Shown here piece by piece: positions 51,484 to 53,440 of a stretch of DNA of 53,440 nt. The position numbers and the translations under genes were made by a program. Location: NCBI GenBank assembly GCA_016775335.1, contig JAEUGJ010000009.1:61391-114830 (forward strand). The letters run 5' to 3'. The number at the start of each line of letters is the position of its first letter. The first letter of the stretch is position 1. Below the pieces are notes generated by a model. The model did no database searches, was not told the DNA's origin, and saw only the letters and a program-made list of their open reading frames with translations. Source of the stretch: Mogibacterium sp. Its GTDB lineage: Bacteria; Bacillota; Clostridia; Peptostreptococcales; Anaerovoracaceae.

Positions 51484-52650
51484 ATGATTTATGTCGGCAT
51501 TGATATTGCCAAACTCAACCATTTTGCCTCAGCCATATCTTCTGATGGCGAAATACTCATTGAGCCGTTTAAGTTCTGTAACGACAGTGATGGCTTCCAT
51601 TTGCTGCTCTCTAAACTCGAGTCATTCGATAAGAACAGCCTCATCATTGGTCTTGAATCCACGGCACACTACGGCGACAACCTTGTTCGATACCTTGTTG
51701 CTGAGAATTACAAAGTGTGTGTTCTTAATCCCATCAAGACTTCGGTTATGCGTAAAAACAATGTTCGCAAGACGAAGACTGATAAAGTCGACACTTACAT
51801 AATATGCAAAACTCTTAAGATGCAGGATTCCCTTAGATTTGTATCATACTATGATCTGGATCTCATGGACCTTAAATCACTCGGACGCTTTCGTCAAAAG
51901 ACCATCAAGCAGCGTTCTCGTTTGAAAATCCAGCTGACTGCTTATGTTGACGAGGTCTTTCCTGAGCTGCAGTATTTCTTCAAATCAGGTCTGCATCAGA
52001 AATCTGTCTATGCGCTTCTCAAAGAAGCTCCAACACCGGAAGCAATTGCTTCTATGCATATGACTCATCTGGCTCATCTCCTCAAGGTTACCTCCCACGG
52101 TCACTTTGGTAAAGAGAAAGCTCAGCAGCTAAGAGTTCTCGCACAGAAGTCTGTCGGTGCTAGCGACAGTGCTTTATCTATTCAGATAACTCATTCCATT
52201 GCACAAATTGAGTTATTGAATGATCAATTAGATAAAGTAGAAACTGAGATGACTGAAATCATGAAATACAATGATTCTGTCATCATGACCATTCCGGGTA
52301 TCGGTTACATCAATGGCGGAATGATACTTGGTGAAATCGGTGATATTCACCGTTTTTCCAGTCCCAACAAGCTACTTGCATATGCTGGTTTAGACCCTTC
52401 AGTTTATCAGTCCGGTAACTTCCAGGCTAAGAAAACCAGGATGTCTAAACGTGGATCCAAGGTCCTCAGATATGCACTTGTTAACGCAGCACATAATGCT
52501 GTAAAAAACAACGCTACATTCAAGGCATACTATGATGCAAAAATGGCTGAAGGCCGGACTCATTACAATGCCCTTGGACACTGTGCCGGCAAACTCGTCA
52601 GAGTCATTTGGAAGATGCTCACTGACGATGTTGAGTTTAACCTCGATTAA
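51484..52650 (+). CDS. IS110-family DEDD transposase/recombinase (second element)
   Basis: The 388-residue protein has the DEDD domain (YVGIDIAKLNH; GLESTAHYG; KTDKVDTYII) and the Tnp20 domain (TIPGIGYINGGMILGEIGD, first part; YAGLDPSVYQSGN). It is clearly different from the IS110 recombinase at 34301-35503, so the two came separately. RBS GGGAGG precedes the ATG. It is intact and could be mobile. Confidence 0.92.
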   Translation: MIYVGIDIAKLNHFASAISSDGEILIEPFKFCNDSDGFHLLLSKLESFDKNSLIIGLESTAHYGDNLVRYLVAENYKVCVLNPIKTSVMRKNNVRKTKTDKVDTYIICKTLKMQDSLRFVSYYDLDLMDLKSLGRFRQKTIKQRSRLKIQLTAYVDEVFPELQYFFKSGLHQKSVYALLKEAPTPEAIASMHMTHLAHLLKVTSHGHFGKEKAQQLRVLAQKSVGASDSALSIQITHSIAQIELLNDQLDKVETEMTEIMKYNDSVIMTIPGIGYINGGMILGEIGDIHRFSSPNKLLAYAGLDPSVYQSGNFQAKKTRMSKRGSKVLRYALVNAAHNAVKNNATFKAYYDAKMAEGRTHYNALGHCAGKLVRVIWKMLTDDVEFNLD

Positions 52651-52873
52651 GAGGTTATCCTGTTATTATCGATAGGCTTTGAGAATGCACCCATAAGGGA
52701 GCTTTATTAAAGTTACCCTTTTTGCCACCGATAAGGGAAATCAAATTTTCGCTTATTTTATACTTGACTTTTCATAGCTGGTCTCCTGTAGTTTTATAAT
52801 CACAATTATAGTCACAATAGTCGTTCTTGTCAACTCGTATTCGTGTGGTGATTAGAAAAAACAAGAAAAGGTA
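52651..52873. other. Right flank of the second IS110 element, non-coding
   Basis: No gene is seen. A GATAAGGG/CCCTTTTT-rich stretch (about 52692-52740) could form hairpins, and ATAGCTGG near 52776 may mark the element's right end. Confidence 0.35.
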
Positions 52874-53041
52874 CTAACCTATATTGAGTGGAAGCGTACC
52901 CTCGATGATATAGCGATAAAACTGTTTCCACTTTCTTTTTCCCTTGCTGTGCGTCATACTGCCTTTACCACGCTGACCGATTGGACTGTTCATGTGCTTG
53001 GAGCGTTTTAACACTTCAAGCAGATTTGCAAACTGCTCCAT
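52874..53041 (-). pseudogene. Fragment of an unrecognised gene
   Basis: A 55-residue frame begins MEQFANLLEVLKRSKHMN, has a basic middle (HSKGKRKWKQF) and ends TLPLNIG. Upstream sequence on the same strand (about 53042-53120) continues in a different frame with sensible residues (KEKRTRLFFANLSIDYD), so this is probably the frameshifted C-terminal end of a larger gene. I do not recognise the family. Confidence 0.4.
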
Positions 53042-53151
53042 GGTAGTGCATCATAGTCAATGCTGAGATTGGCAAAAAACAGGCGTGTCCTCTTTTCTTT
53101 GGCACTGCCCTTGTAGTCCCCTGAACCTCATTGTATGAATATCAACTAGAA

Positions 53152-53245
53152 AGTGAGCCACGTGCTCGTTTGATTTTGAGCCACTTGTGCTCATTTCAAA
53201 ATGATAAAATAAATATGTACATTTAGTGGAAAATAAAAATGTACA
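53152..53245 (-). mobile_element. Terminal part of an IS21-like element
   Basis: Two copies of GAGCCAC..GTGCTC (53154-53166 and 53178-53192) and two TGTACA motifs (53216-53221, 53240-53245) are arranged like the multiple terminal repeats of IS21-family elements. No istA or istB gene is present in the window. Confidence 0.4.
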
Positions 53246-53385
53246 ATCAAGGTAAGCATGCTATTATATTCATGAGAAGAAGCTGAGCAGCTGGTATGAT
53301 GACTGGTTGTCCAGCTTCTTTCTTGTATACGAGTTAATATGGCTCATCATAAGACCAATATCTGACTGAGTCAGATATTCGAAGC

Positions 53386-53440
53386 GAACGGAAGGTTGCT
53401 TTTCCGACAGCAGATTTTCCATCGTTTGCCGAACAATCCT
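53386..53440 (-). mobile_element. Partial, inverted second copy of IS66 tnpA
   Basis: These 55 bases are identical to the inverse of 33773-33827 inside IS66 tnpA. They diverge to the left, so the copy is truncated there. It runs off the window edge. The orientation is opposite to the first IS66. Confidence 0.85.

Overview
The window looks like chromosomal DNA of an anaerobic member of the Clostridia (Bacillota). The evidence is a SCIFF ribosomal peptide with its radical-SAM maturase, a HydE-type hydrogenase maturase, an ADP-forming acyl-CoA synthetase alpha subunit, an NhaC antiporter, strong AGGAGG ribosome-binding sites and consensus sigma-A promoters. No rRNA, tRNA or CRISPR array was seen. 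Species cannot be fixed from the sequence alone.

Positions 1 to about 24,140 are compact, GC-rich and core-like. Nearly all genes are on the minus strand: mscL, a lipid kinase, a YihY/BrkB membrane protein, RdgB, the scfA/scfB pair, a universal-stress protein, an unknown two-TM protein, an acyl-CoA synthetase, GAPDH, an Ldh2-type dehydrogenase, HydE and NhaC with a divergent XRE regulator. Then follow Pgi, a phosphohexomutase, a YfcE phosphodiesterase, a NUDIX hydrolase, a GntR-RCK regulator and a double glycosyltransferase. A plus-strand operon closes the block: a sugar nucleotidyltransferase, a UDP-glucose dehydrogenase with an XRE DNA-binding domain fused to its N-terminus, and a UDP-glucuronate 4-epimerase. 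This would give glucose-1-P to UDP-glucose to UDP-GlcA to UDP-GalA. Two matched palindromes exactly 21 bp apart lie just after its promoter and are the natural operator candidates for the fused HTH.

After the epimerase terminator the DNA becomes AT-richer and mosaic. Positions 24.2-31.6 kb hold a minus-strand cluster of secreted or surface proteins (NlpC/P60-like peptidase with InlB-type repeat, PPC-fn3, fn3/Ig-like, acyltransferase, coiled-coil membrane protein, transglutaminase-like protein with cell-wall-binding repeats). It includes truncated copies, a 423-bp direct repeat and a 264-bp non-coding element built of three matching hairpins. Positions 31.7-38.2 kb are a mobile region: an AbiE locus with intact antitoxin but gutted toxin, an IS66 element whose tnpB is split by an IS110 element, and a second, more deleted abiE copy next to the IS66 right end.

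Positions 38.2-51.2 kb are a defence and surface island: a Septu pair (ptuA, ptuB), two more secreted proteins, an IS5/IS1182-like transposase, a Gabija pair (gajA, gajB), a decayed DNA methylase gene and a Schlafen/AlbA-type regulator. The right end has a second IS110 element and fragments of other insertion sequences, including part of an inverted IS66 copy. The most interesting item is the HTH-UDP-glucose dehydrogenase fusion with its paired operators, which reads as a self-regulating enzyme. The hairpin element and the layered decay of the abiE locus come next.
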